A DNA stretch of 64,000 bases. Source: Rhodococcus koreensis (lineage in GTDB: Bacteria > Actinomycetota > Actinomycetes > Mycobacteriales > Mycobacteriaceae). The position numbers were made by a program, and so were the translations under genes. Location: assembly GCF_900105905.1 (NCBI RefSeq), contig NZ_FNSV01000005.1, positions 7,839,501 through 7,903,500 of the forward strand. The letters are read 5' to 3'. Below are positions 46,502 to 55,345 of this stretch, one piece after another. Every line of letters begins with the position of its first letter. The first letter of the stretch is position 1. Under the pieces are notes generated by a model. The model made no database searches, had not been told where the DNA came from, and saw nothing but the letters and a program-made list of their open reading frames with translations.

Positions 46502-48436
46502 ATGGGACGACAGGTTCGTACGAGCGTTGCCACGGTGTCCCTGAGTGGATCGCTGGAGGAGAAGGTCACCGCGATCGCGGCAGCCGGGTTCGACGGATTC
46601 GAGGTGTTCGAACCCGATTTCGTGAGCTCGCCGTGGTCGCCGCGTGAATTGGCATCCCGCGCAGCGGATCTCGGGCTCACCCTCGATCTGTATCAGCCGT
46701 TCCGCGATCTGGATTCGGCCGACGACGCGACGTTCGCGCGCAACCTGATCCGGGCCGAGCGCAAGTTCGACATCATGGAGCAGCTCGGCTGCGACACCCT
46801 GCTGGTCTGCTCGTCGCCACTGCCCGAGGCGGTGCGCGACGACGCCCGCCTGACCGAGCAACTCCACACCCTCGCCGAGCACGCACACGGCCGGGGGCTC
46901 CGCATCGCCTACGAGGCGCTGGCCTGGGGCACGCACGTCAACAGGTACCGGCACGCGTGGAAGATCGTGCAGGACGCCGACCATCCCGCCCTCGGTACCT
47001 GCCTCGACAGCTTCCACATCCTCTCCCGCGGCGACGACCCGTCCGGCATCCGTGACATCCCGGGGGAGAAGATCTTCTTCCTGCAGCTCGCCGATGCGCC
47101 CCGGATGTCGATGGACATCCTGCAGTGGAGCCGGCACCACCGGAACTTCCCGGGGCAGGGCAACTTCGATCTCGCCACGTTCGGTGCCCACGTCCAGGCG
47201 GCCGGATACACCGGGCCGTGGTCGCTGGAGATCTTCAACGACACGTTCCGGCAGTCGTCGACGGGTCGCACGGCCGCCGACGCGCACCGCTCGCTGCTGT
47301 ACCTCCAGGAGGAGGTCGCCCGGGTGCAGGCCGAGCACGGTGAGGACACCGGTCGGGGTCTGGCGCTGTTCGAGCCGCCGCCGCGCGCACCGCTCGAAGG
47401 CATCGTGTCGCTCCGGCTCGCCGCCGGTCCCGGTAAGGATTCCGACCTCCGGCAAGCGTTGCAGCACATCGGATTCCGTCTGGTGGGCCGGCATCGCAGC
47501 CACGACCTCCAGTTGTGGCGGCACGGCCGGATGACCATTGTGGTCGACGCCACCGCGGGCACGGTGTGGACGGCGCCGGGTCTGCCGGCGCACCTTCCGG
47601 TGCTCACCCAGATCGGCATCCGGTCGAGCGACCCCGACGCGTGGGGGGAGCGCGCCGCGGCGCTCGAAGTCCCGGTGCACGAGGTCCTGCTGCCCGGTGT
47701 GGACACCGCTCCCGAGTCCGATGTGGTGCGTCTCAAGATCACCGATGCGACGTCGCTGGATCTGCGCGGTCCGGGTAGCGCCGCGTCGTGGCAGTCGGCG
47801 TTCGACCTGTATCCGACGGAGTCGCGCTGGCAGGACGAGGTGCCGGTGTTTACCGGGGTCGATCACGTGGCGCTCGCCGTCCCGTCGGACAACTGGGACG
47901 GCATCATGCTGCTGCTCCGCTCGGTGTTCGCGATGGCGCCGCACGAGGGCCTCGACGTCACGGACGCGGTCGGGATGATGCGTAGTCAGGCGCTGACGAT
48001 GGATCAGACGGGCGCCGACGGCGTCGACCGTCCGCTGCGCATCTCGCTCAACATGGTTCCGGGTGCGGTGTCGGGAAACTCCCACATCGCCGCGGCCCGG
48101 CGCGGTGGGATCAGCCACGTCGCGTTCGCGTGCACGGACATCTTCACCGCCGCGGCGACCATGCAGTCGAACGGCTTCGAGCCGCTCGTCATCTCGCCGA
48201 ACTACTACGACGACCTCGAGGCCCGCTTCGGACTCTCCCGCGAACTCCTCGACCGCATGAGCGGTTCCGGCATCATGTACGACGCTGACGCCCACGGCGA
48301 GTTCTTCCACCTGTTCACCCAGACGGTGGGCGCCGACCTGTTCTTCGAGGTCGTGCAACGCGTCGGCGGTTACGAGGGGTACGGGGACGCGAACTCCGCG
48401 ATGCGTCTGGCTGCCCAATTGCGGGCGGTCGGCTGA
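46502..48436 (+). CDS. qsuB: 3-dehydroshikimate dehydratase, TIM barrel plus VOC/HPPD-like domain (QsuB-like)
   Basis: 644 residues. Residues 1-280 form a xylose-isomerase-like TIM barrel with metal ligands in IAYEALAWGTHVN, LGTCLDSFHIL, FFLQLADAP and WSLEIFNDTFR. Residues 300-640 are a vicinal-oxygen-chelate region like 4-hydroxyphenylpyruvate dioxygenase (GVDHVALAVP; GISHVAFACTDIF; FFEVVQRVGGYEGYG). This architecture matches C. glutamicum and Pseudomonas QsuB, which turns 3-dehydroshikimate into protocatechuate. The C-terminal domain's own reaction is unclear. Confidence 0.85.
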   Translation: MGRQVRTSVATVSLSGSLEEKVTAIAAAGFDGFEVFEPDFVSSPWSPRELASRAADLGLTLDLYQPFRDLDSADDATFARNLIRAERKFDIMEQLGCDTLLVCSSPLPEAVRDDARLTEQLHTLAEHAHGRGLRIAYEALAWGTHVNRYRHAWKIVQDADHPALGTCLDSFHILSRGDDPSGIRDIPGEKIFFLQLADAPRMSMDILQWSRHHRNFPGQGNFDLATFGAHVQAAGYTGPWSLEIFNDTFRQSSTGRTAADAHRSLLYLQEEVARVQAEHGEDTGRGLALFEPPPRAPLEGIVSLRLAAGPGKDSDLRQALQHIGFRLVGRHRSHDLQLWRHGRMTIVVDATAGTVWTAPGLPAHLPVLTQIGIRSSDPDAWGERAAALEVPVHEVLLPGVDTAPESDVVRLKITDATSLDLRGPGSAASWQSAFDLYPTESRWQDEVPVFTGVDHVALAVPSDNWDGIMLLLRSVFAMAPHEGLDVTDAVGMMRSQALTMDQTGADGVDRPLRISLNMVPGAVSGNSHIAAARRGGISHVAFACTDIFTAAATMQSNGFEPLVISPNYYDDLEARFGLSRELLDRMSGSGIMYDADAHGEFFHLFTQTVGADLFFEVVQRVGGYEGYGDANSAMRLAAQLRAVG

Positions 48437-48456
48437 GCGGCCGACCCGACAGATAA

Positions 48457-48496
48457 CGGCGCCCGTGGTCACGACCACGGGCGCCGTCGTCTTTCC
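48457..48496 (+). terminator. Rho-independent terminator after qsuB
   Basis: 14-bp perfect arms CGGCGCCCGTGGTC (48457-48470) and GACCACGGGCGCCG (48473-48486), then TCGTCTTTCC. Confidence 0.85.
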
Positions 48497-48718
48497 GTTG
48501 AGCGCGGTGACAGTGACGTCCGACACGTCTGGAGCGTGACCACTGTCGTCGATGCGCGCTCCCGGGGTGCATGTGACTGATGGGGTCGAAAAATCCGACC
48601 GGAGTCGGCGACCGACAGCACAGGCGTCAATGCGACACGTGGGTTTTTGGCCAATACGTACTAACCTGTGTCGAAACCGTGACCTTTTCGTTATCAGTCA
48701 CGAACTCGACGGAGGAAT

Positions 48719-49501
48719 GTGGTCTTGGCTCTACACGCGAACACCGTCCCGCAGGCCCGGCATGCCCGGCGCACCCGTTCTGCGAAGTCCGCCCGCCGGC
48801 ACGTGGTGGCGACCTCGCTGGCGGCTACTGCGCTGCTCGTGTCCGGCGCCATCGCCTCCGCCGCCACCGGGGAGGTGGCGCACGCATCCACCGAGGCGGG
48901 TGTGTCGCTCACTCCGCCGCCGCAGTTCCTGCAGGTCGAACGCCCGGAACTCACCGACCACACCGAGCAGATCCAGCGCGCCGCCCAGCGTGAGGTCGAG
49001 AGGCTGGTGGCCCAGAAGGCCGAGACCGAGCGCCTGGCCCGGGAGGCGGCCGAACAGGCCGCACGTCAGGCTGCGGCCGAGGAGGCGGCTCGCCGACCCG
49101 CGGTCCTGTTCCCGGCCGACGGCACGTTCACGTCCGGCTTCGGCCAGCGCTGGGGTACCAACCACAACGGCATCGACATCGCGAACTCCATCGGCACTCC
49201 GATCAAGGCCGTCACCAACGGCACCGTGATCGAGAGCGGTCCGGCGTCGGGCTTCGGGCTGTGGATCCGCCTGCAGCAGGACGACGGCACCATCGGCGTG
49301 TACGGCCATATCGACACCTCGTTGGTCTCGGTCGGGCAGCCGGTCCGGGCCGGCGACCAGATCGCCACCATGGGCAACCGGGGGCAGTCGACCGGACCGC
49401 ATCTGCACTACGAGGTGTGGACGGCGAACGGAACCAAGATCGATCCGGCGGGCTGGCTCAATTCGCGCGGCGTCCCCGTGCCCGGAGGGCAGGGCAGCTA
49501 G
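48719..49501 (+). CDS. Secreted M23 peptidase (LytM-type cell-wall endopeptidase)
   Basis: 260 residues; GTG 48719 or TTG 48725 after GGAGGAAT. A long signal peptide (HVVATSLAATALLVSGAIASAATG) is followed by an Ala/Glu-rich coiled coil (about 80-130) and the lysostaphin fold: FGQRWGTNHNGIDIA (zinc His and Asp), YGHID, and GPHLHYEVW (HxH). All zinc ligands are present, so it should be an active peptidoglycan endopeptidase, unlike degenerate LytM factors. The 220 bp between the terminator and this gene show no recognised riboswitch. Confidence 0.87.
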   Translation: MVLALHANTVPQARHARRTRSAKSARRHVVATSLAATALLVSGAIASAATGEVAHASTEAGVSLTPPPQFLQVERPELTDHTEQIQRAAQREVERLVAQKAETERLAREAAEQAARQAAAEEAARRPAVLFPADGTFTSGFGQRWGTNHNGIDIANSIGTPIKAVTNGTVIESGPASGFGLWIRLQQDDGTIGVYGHIDTSLVSVGQPVRAGDQIATMGNRGQSTGPHLHYEVWTANGTKIDPAGWLNSRGVPVPGGQGS

Positions 49502-49581
49502 GGGCACCTCACTGCCTGCTGAGGTGAAAATGATGGGTTTCTGGTGTTGTCTGCTGGTTGCATCACCGCAAGACTGTCTCC

Positions 49582-50769
49582 ATGACCCTCATTTCTCCTC
49601 CGCCGACCGGCCGGCGTGAGTGGATCCACGACTCGGACTGCGACCTCGACGCGTTCCGCGCCTCCGTGGACCGCTCGACGAATCTGACCGACTATCCGTT
49701 CGCCCACTCGATGGAGCAGAACGTTCCGGTGTACCGCAGCGAATCGCTGATTCCGCACCTCGACGAGGCGCAGTCCCGCCGTGCCGTGCAGACCGAACTC
49801 GTGCGCGCGCTCACCGACGGTCCCGGAATCGTGGTATTCCAGAACGCCTTCGGCGACCCCGCCGTGGTGGATCGTGCCACCGAACAGTTCGACCTCCTCA
49901 TTGCGCAGCAGCATGCGTCGGGTGGTGTGGTGGGTGACCACTTCGGCAAGGCGGGCGCCAACGACCGCATTTGGAACGCCGCGCAGAAGCTGGCTCTCGG
50001 CGCACCGGACGTGTTCGCCGACTATTACGCCAACGACATCCTCGCGCTGATCTGCCAGAGTTGGCTGGGGCCGCTGTACCAGGTGACGTCGCAGGTCAAC
50101 GTGGTCAATCCCGGTGGGGCCGCGCAGGTTCCGCATCGGGACTACCACCTCGGCATCGTGCCTTCGCACGAGCTGCCCGAGTATCCGGCGCATCTGCACC
50201 GGATGTCGGCGGCGCTGACGCTGCAGGGCGCGGTGGCGCACTGCGACATGCCCGTCGAGAGCGGACCCACCCTGTATCTGCCGTACTCGCAGCTGTTCGA
50301 GGCGGGCTATGTGGCATTCTCGCGGCCGGAGTTCGTCGAGTTCTTCCGCGACCGTCACGTCCAGTTGCCGCTCCGCAAGGGCGACGCGGTGTTCTTCAAC
50401 CCGGCGCTCTACCACGGTGCGGGCCACAACCGTTCGGAGTCGATCCGGCGGATGGCCAATCTGCTGCAGATCTCGTCGCCGTTCGGCCGGGCGATGGAAG
50501 TGCTGGACCGTGAGGCCATGGCGAACGCCGTGTATCCGACGTTGCTGGCCCGGCAGAGTGTGGGGGCGAGCGAGCGGACTCTCCGCAATGCCGTCGTCGC
50601 GACCGCCGAGTGCTACCCGTTCCCGACCAACCTCGACCACGATCAGCCGGTGCACAGTCTCGCGCCGGCCACCCAGGTGGACACGGTGTGGGAAGCGTTG
50701 CGGGACAGCGTCGGTCCGGCGGTGCTCGCGGAGCGTCTGGCCGCGCAGACCGCGCGGCGGCAACCGTGA
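49582..50769 (+). CDS. PhyH-family Fe(II)/2-oxoglutarate dioxygenase
   Basis: 395 residues from ATG 49582. A double-stranded beta-helix with the iron triad: HRDYHLG (His-x-Asp, near residue 185) and HGAGHN (distal His near 280), followed by the Arg (SIRRM) that binds 2-oxoglutarate. Hydroxylates an unknown substrate. It is followed after 79 bp by an IolE-like isomerase and then a LacI/sugar-porter pair, so a polyol or sugar-acid is a reasonable guess. Confidence 0.78.
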   Translation: MTLISPPPTGRREWIHDSDCDLDAFRASVDRSTNLTDYPFAHSMEQNVPVYRSESLIPHLDEAQSRRAVQTELVRALTDGPGIVVFQNAFGDPAVVDRATEQFDLLIAQQHASGGVVGDHFGKAGANDRIWNAAQKLALGAPDVFADYYANDILALICQSWLGPLYQVTSQVNVVNPGGAAQVPHRDYHLGIVPSHELPEYPAHLHRMSAALTLQGAVAHCDMPVESGPTLYLPYSQLFEAGYVAFSRPEFVEFFRDRHVQLPLRKGDAVFFNPALYHGAGHNRSESIRRMANLLQISSPFGRAMEVLDREAMANAVYPTLLARQSVGASERTLRNAVVATAECYPFPTNLDHDQPVHSLAPATQVDTVWEALRDSVGPAVLAERLAAQTARRQP

Positions 50770-50848
50770 ACGGGCTCCGAGGCGTGATCGACGGACACGC
50801 GGATTCACTACGACAGCACCGTCCGGTGCGATTGGACGAGACACGACG

Positions 50849-51715
50849 ATGACGATTCGACTTGCAGGCGCGCCCATTTCGTGGGGAGTGTGTGAGGTGG
50901 AGGGCTGGGGTCACCAGCTCGATCCCGACCGGGTGCTCACCGAGATGCGCGACGCGGGCCTCGCGGCCACCGAACTCGGTCCGGACGGATTCCTCCCTTC
51001 GGATCCATGCGAGCTGACGGACACCCTCGCCCGGTACGACCTGACGGCGGTCGGAGGATTCGTGCCGGTGCTCCTGCACGACCCGGATCACGACACGGTC
51101 GCTGCGATCGGCGGGGCGCTCGATTCGCTCGTCGCGTCGCGGTCGGAGGTCATCGTCCTGGCGGCGGTGACGGGGGCGGTCGGCTACGATTCGCGCCCCG
51201 AACTCGACGACTCTGGATGGAAGACGTTGCTGCGCAATCTCGACCGTCTGTCGTCCGCTGCTGCCGACCGGGGCCTGCGGGCGGTGATCCACCCGCACGT
51301 GGGGACGATGATCGAGAACCGCGCCGAGGTGGACCGCATCCTGGACGGCTCGTCGATCCCGCTGTGCCTGGACACCGGACATCTCCTGATCGGCGGCACC
51401 GACCCGCTCGACCTGGTCTCCACGGCCCCCGAGCGGATCGCCCACGCACACCTGAAGGATGTCGATGCGACACTCCTCGGCCGGGTCCGGGCGGGTGAAC
51501 TCACCTACACCGAGGCCGTCGTCCAGGGCATGTACACGCCGCTCGGTACCGGCGACGTGGACATCGCCGGTGTGGTCGAGCGGCTGCAGAATCAGGCCTA
51601 CGACGGCTGGTACGTCCTCGAACAGGACACCATTCTCGCGGCGGAACCCGAGGGCGAAGGTCCCGTGCGCGACGTCGTCCGAAGCGTCGAATACCTGAAA
51701 AGCATCGCGAAGTAG
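50849..51715 (+). CDS. Sugar phosphate isomerase/epimerase, IolE (inosose dehydratase)-like
   Basis: 288 residues from ATG 50849. The TIM barrel opens with LAGAPISWGVCEVEGWGHQL, a signature of IolE-type inosose dehydratases, and has metal ligands in IHPHVGTMIE, CLDTGHLLIGG, IAHAHLKDV and WYVLEQD. It may dehydrate a keto-inositol or a related keto-sugar. Downstream of the PhyH gene on the same strand; converges on lacI with 22 bp between stops. Confidence 0.78.
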   Translation: MTIRLAGAPISWGVCEVEGWGHQLDPDRVLTEMRDAGLAATELGPDGFLPSDPCELTDTLARYDLTAVGGFVPVLLHDPDHDTVAAIGGALDSLVASRSEVIVLAAVTGAVGYDSRPELDDSGWKTLLRNLDRLSSAAADRGLRAVIHPHVGTMIENRAEVDRILDGSSIPLCLDTGHLLIGGTDPLDLVSTAPERIAHAHLKDVDATLLGRVRAGELTYTEAVVQGMYTPLGTGDVDIAGVVERLQNQAYDGWYVLEQDTILAAEPEGEGPVRDVVRSVEYLKSIAK

Positions 51716-51737
51716 GGCCTTGTGCCGACGGGCGCGG

Positions 51738-52790
51738 CTACGACCGGGCAGGCCCGGTCGTGCCGCGCACCATCAGGTGGGGGTCGATCACGAAATCCTG
51801 CGGGTCGAGGTCCTCGTCCTCGAGTCGGCCGACGGCGAACTGCACGGCGTGCCGCGCCAGGCCCTCCGTGTCCTGCCGCACGGTGGTGAGGTCGATCCGC
51901 GACAACTGCGACAGGTGGCTGTCGTCGTACCCGACGATCGAGATGTCGCCCGGCACGTCGACGTGGGCACGGGTGAACACGTCCATGAGGCCGATGGCGC
52001 AGCGGTCGTTGCCGGCGAGCACGGCGGTGGGCAGGCGGTCCTCGGCCAGCAGGGTGTTCGCGGCGGCGACGCCTGCCTCCTCGGTGTGCTGACCGGGAAT
52101 GACGCGAATGTGGTCGGAGAGGTCGTGCCTGCGCATCGCCGCGAGATATGCGCGACGCCGCTCGGGTGAGCCCGGGTCCGCGCCGCCGTCGACGTGCGCG
52201 ATCTCGCGATGTCCGAGTTCGACCAGGTGGTCCACGGACTGCCGGATGCCTTTGGCGTCGGCGGTCCGCACGGTGTCGACAGCGGTGTGGGGGAGTGCGC
52301 GGCCGACCACGGTGACCACGGCCCGGTCCGCGAGCGTGCGCAGATAGTCCGCCTCGGAGAGGGGGCCGAGCAGGATCAGGCCCTCACACCGGTGGCTGAG
52401 GAGCGCTTCGATCGCCTTGTGCTCGTCGCGGGTGGGTGCGCTCGCGGACAGCAGGACCTCGTATCCGGCGGCTTCGGCCTCCGCGTAAATCGTTCCGATC
52501 AGGTCGGCCTGGAAGGTCTGGTGGACGTCCATGAGCACCCCGAGGGTGCGGCTGCGGCCGCGGGCGAGCATGCGGGCGGCCCGGTCGAGGCGGTAGCCGA
52601 GTTCGTCCGCGGCCTGCAGGACGCGGTCCCGGGTCTCGTCGGACGCGCCCGGTTTGTTGCTGAAGATCAGTGACACGAGGGTGCGTGACACCCCGGCCCG
52701 CGTCGCGACATCGGCCATCGTGGGGCGTCGGTGCAGGCCCGCCGGTGCCCGCTCCGCATCCGCGTGCGCGGTGGCTCGGTCGTCGAGCAT
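51738..52790 (-). CDS. LacI-family transcriptional repressor
   Basis: 350 residues from ATG 52790 (GGGAG six bases upstream); longer in-frame starts are unlikely. HTH MADVATRAGVSRTLVSLIFS with the hinge helix (LDRAARMLARGRSRTLGVLMD), then the periplasmic-binding-like sugar domain. Divergent from the sugar porter with operator-like palindromes between, so it very likely represses the porter and perhaps the PhyH/IolE-like genes. Inducer unknown. Confidence 0.9.
   Translation of the reverse strand: MLDDRATAHADAERAPAGLHRRPTMADVATRAGVSRTLVSLIFSNKPGASDETRDRVLQAADELGYRLDRAARMLARGRSRTLGVLMDVHQTFQADLIGTIYAEAEAAGYEVLLSASAPTRDEHKAIEALLSHRCEGLILLGPLSEADYLRTLADRAVVTVVGRALPHTAVDTVRTADAKGIRQSVDHLVELGHREIAHVDGGADPGSPERRRAYLAAMRRHDLSDHIRVIPGQHTEEAGVAAANTLLAEDRLPTAVLAGNDRCAIGLMDVFTRAHVDVPGDISIVGYDDSHLSQLSRIDLTTVRQDTEGLARHAVQFAVGRLEDEDLDPQDFVIDPHLMVRGTTGPARS
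51740..51761. terminator. Bidirectional hairpin between the IolE-like gene and lacI
   Basis: ACGACCGGG (51740-51748) and CCCGGTCGT (51753-51761), loop CAGG; overlaps the last codons of lacI. Confidence 0.6.
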
Positions 52791-52883
52791 GTCGATCTCC
52801 CTCGGTTGCGTCGTCAGGGACGTTCTCACGGATCGCGACCCCAGCCCTTGACACCTTCTGTGATTCACCTCATAGTAGACAAC

Positions 52884-52908
52884 TGAAGCGCGTTAGTGAA
52901 GCGCTTCA
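52884..52908. promoter_or_regulatory. Tandem LacI-family operators
   Basis: TGAAGCGCTTCA (52897-52908) is a perfect 12-bp palindrome with the central CG typical of LacI/GalR operators. A degenerate copy, TGAAGCGCGTTA (52884-52895), lies 13 bp before it. Both lie between lacI and the divergent porter. Confidence 0.78.
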
Positions 52909-53026
52909 GTCCAGGAAAGTACGCCTCTCGGCTGCATCGAGCCGAGCGCGTCCCGGGCGATATCGACACACGTGAACCGATCTTCCGTGTCGTGATGCGT
53001 GAGCATTCCCAGAAAGGCCACACCTG

Positions 53027-54493
53027 ATGTTGACCACCAAGGCTGACAGTGCACGCGGAAGAGGCGGCGCTGCGAATAACGAGCGCAGTCACAAACGCTT
53101 CCTGACCAAGCTCACCGTCATCTCCACGCTCGGAGGCCTGCTGTTCGGCTACGACACCGGCGTGATCTCCGGTGCGCTGCTCTATATGAAGGACGAGTTG
53201 AACCTCAGTGCGGTCGGCGAAGCCACCGTCGTGAGTTCACTGCTCTTCCCCGGTGCGGCCGTCGGCGCGCTGCTGGGCGGCCGGTTGTCCGATGCCCTCG
53301 GACGTAAGCGCACGCTGCTCGTCTGCGCGGGCCTGTTCCTCGTCGGTGCCCTCGGGTGTGCGATGGCTCCCAACGTGGAGATCATGGTGCTGGCCAGGAT
53401 CGTCCTCGGTCTCGGTGTGGGCGCCGCCGCCGTCACCTGCCCGCTGTACCTGGCCGAGATGGCCCCCGTGGAGCGGCGCGGCCGGATGGTCACCATCAAC
53501 GAACTGATGATCGTCACCGGTCAGATGCTCGCCTTCTCGATCAACGCCCTGCTCGATCACCTCATCGAGGATCCGACGGTGTGGCGGTACATGCTGGCCA
53601 TCGCGTCGGTGCCCGCGGTTCTCCTGCTGCTCGGCATGCTCGTGCTCCCGGATTCACCGCGCTGGTACGCGTCGAAGGGCCGCCTCGCCGAAACCCGCAG
53701 GACCCTCGAAATGAGCCGCAGCGAGTCCGAGGCCGCCGACGAGTACGCCAGCATCAGCTTCCACGCCGCCCGCGACCGGAAGTCGAAGACCAGCGGCGCC
53801 GTCCACTACCTGCGTGACTACCCCTGGATGCGCCGGATCCTCTGGATCGGCTGTGGTCTGGCCATCGTGCAGCAGGCGACGGGCATCAACACGGTCAACT
53901 ATTACGCGCCGACGATCCTCGAGCAGAGCGGGCTGGGTGTCAGCGCGTCCCTGGTGGCCACCATCGCGGTCGGTGTCACATCGGTAGTCATGACGATCCT
54001 CGGAATCGTTCTGCTGGGCTTCGTAAATCGCCGCAAGATGCTGCTCACCGGTTTCATCGGTGTGGCCTCCTCGCAGGCCGCGCTGTCGCTGGTGTTCCTG
54101 CTGCCCTCGTCCACCGGCCGCAGCTACATCATCCTTGCCGCGATGATGGTGTTCGTCGCCTTCGTCCAGTGCTTCGTCGGCACCTGCGTGTGGTTGCTGC
54201 TGTCGGAGATCTTCCCGATGGCCATCCGCGGGTTCGCGATGGGTATCGCGGTATTCGTGCTCTGGACGACCAACGCGTTCATCTCGTTCGTCTTCCCGAT
54301 CCTCAACTCGGTTCTCGGATCCACCGGAACGTTCGGCCTGTTCGTGCTCGTGAACCTGATGTCGGTGTACTTCGTCTACCGCTTCGTCCCGGAAACCAAG
54401 GGCCGCAGCCTCGAAGAGTTGGAGGACCGGCTCGGCGCAGGTAACCCCGCCACATCGGCAGCAGGAAACGCCGCCGCCGTCGCGACTCACTGA
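53027..54493 (+). CDS. MFS sugar porter, IolT/XylE-like
   Basis: 488 residues, 12 transmembrane segments. Sugar-porter signatures: LGGLLFGYDTGVISGALLYM, GRLSDALGRKRTLL, PLYLAEMAPVERRGRMV, QQATGINTVNYYAPTI and FVPETKGRSLEELE. Closest in feel to inositol/xylose H+ symporters such as IolT. Controlled by the divergent LacI. With myo-inositol genes near 62-64 kb, inositol or a related polyol is a reasonable but unproven substrate. Confidence 0.88.
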   Translation: MLTTKADSARGRGGAANNERSHKRFLTKLTVISTLGGLLFGYDTGVISGALLYMKDELNLSAVGEATVVSSLLFPGAAVGALLGGRLSDALGRKRTLLVCAGLFLVGALGCAMAPNVEIMVLARIVLGLGVGAAAVTCPLYLAEMAPVERRGRMVTINELMIVTGQMLAFSINALLDHLIEDPTVWRYMLAIASVPAVLLLLGMLVLPDSPRWYASKGRLAETRRTLEMSRSESEAADEYASISFHAARDRKSKTSGAVHYLRDYPWMRRILWIGCGLAIVQQATGINTVNYYAPTILEQSGLGVSASLVATIAVGVTSVVMTILGIVLLGFVNRRKMLLTGFIGVASSQAALSLVFLLPSSTGRSYIILAAMMVFVAFVQCFVGTCVWLLLSEIFPMAIRGFAMGIAVFVLWTTNAFISFVFPILNSVLGSTGTFGLFVLVNLMSVYFVYRFVPETKGRSLEELEDRLGAGNPATSAAGNAAAVATH

Positions 54494-54505
54494 TCGACGG
54501 TTCTC

Positions 54506-54547
54506 ACGCACCGGTACCACCGCCTGCGGGTGGTGGTACCGGTGCGT
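54506..54547. terminator. Bidirectional terminator between sugar porter and DUF222 gene
   Basis: 16-bp perfect arms ACGCACCGGTACCACC (54506-54521) and GGTGGTACCGGTGCGT (54532-54547). The hairpin also encodes the last residues of the DUF222 protein. Confidence 0.75.
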
Positions 54548-55307
54548 TGCGGTGTGTGCGGCGCCGCCCGTGGAGTTGGTTCAGGTACTCGGCGTCCCGC
54601 TGGTCGTGGGAGAGTTCGGTGAGCAACCGGAGGGCACGGGAGTGCTGCATCTCTCGGATGTGGTTGTGGGTCAGTTCGATTGCCGCCCCTTCCGGTTCGG
54701 TTCGAATGATTTCGCCGCGTGGCGTGGTCCATTCGAGTTTCCCCGCTCCGGTCTGCCGAACGGTCCAGGAGCCGTCGGTTTTCAGCCGGTGGTGACGCCG
54801 GCAGAGGCAGGCGAGGTTCGACTCGACCGTCAGACCGCCGTTCTCGGGGCGGTTGCGGTCGAACGGGGTCGTGTGGTCGATGTCGCAGAGCCGTGCTGAC
54901 ACCTGGCAGTTGGGGAAGCGGCAGTTGCCGTCGCGGGCCCTGATCCGGCGGCCAAGAGCCGTCCCCGGTGCGTAGGTGAGTTCGGGTCTGGTTGCTGCGT
55001 TCCGGATGTAGGTCACGGGTATGCCATGAGTCTTCTGAACGGGGCCGGCCCCGAGGACGTGCCCACCTGGGTTGCCTTCGGTGGCCAGCGTGTGGATACG
55101 CTGGAAGACACTGTCGGCGGCCAATGTACGCGCGGAGTCCGCACAGATCGGCCCGTATCCCTCGAGGTGGGCGGGAAGGTCGTCGAGTCCGAGGAACGTC
55201 GAGGCGTTGACCACGATCTGGACGAGCGGTGCCCGCCGCGTGCCCGCAGTGGCGACGCGGGCTGGGCACTGTTCCCGACCGCACAGGCAGAATAGGCGTC
55301 CGGTGCC

Positions 55308-55345
55308 GTCTGGGGGTACCTCCCTGCACGAAGTGCTTGGGGGAC
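55308..55345. mobile_element. 38-bp palindromic insertion element in the DUF222 gene
   Basis: Contains GGGGGTACCTCCC followed by GCACGAAGTGC (stem GCAC/GTGC, loop GAA) and TTGGGGGAC, giving an imperfect hairpin. Its length is not a multiple of three and it interrupts an otherwise continuous coding sequence. It carries no gene, so it would be a non-autonomous repeat like the small palindromic elements of other actinobacteria. Ends are uncertain by one base. Confidence 0.6.

Noticed and set aside
48497..48718. Possible riboswitch (c-di-AMP ydaO type) before the M23 peptidase
   Set aside because: Such RNAs often precede actinobacterial cell-wall hydrolases, but I could not find the conserved core segments in this leader.
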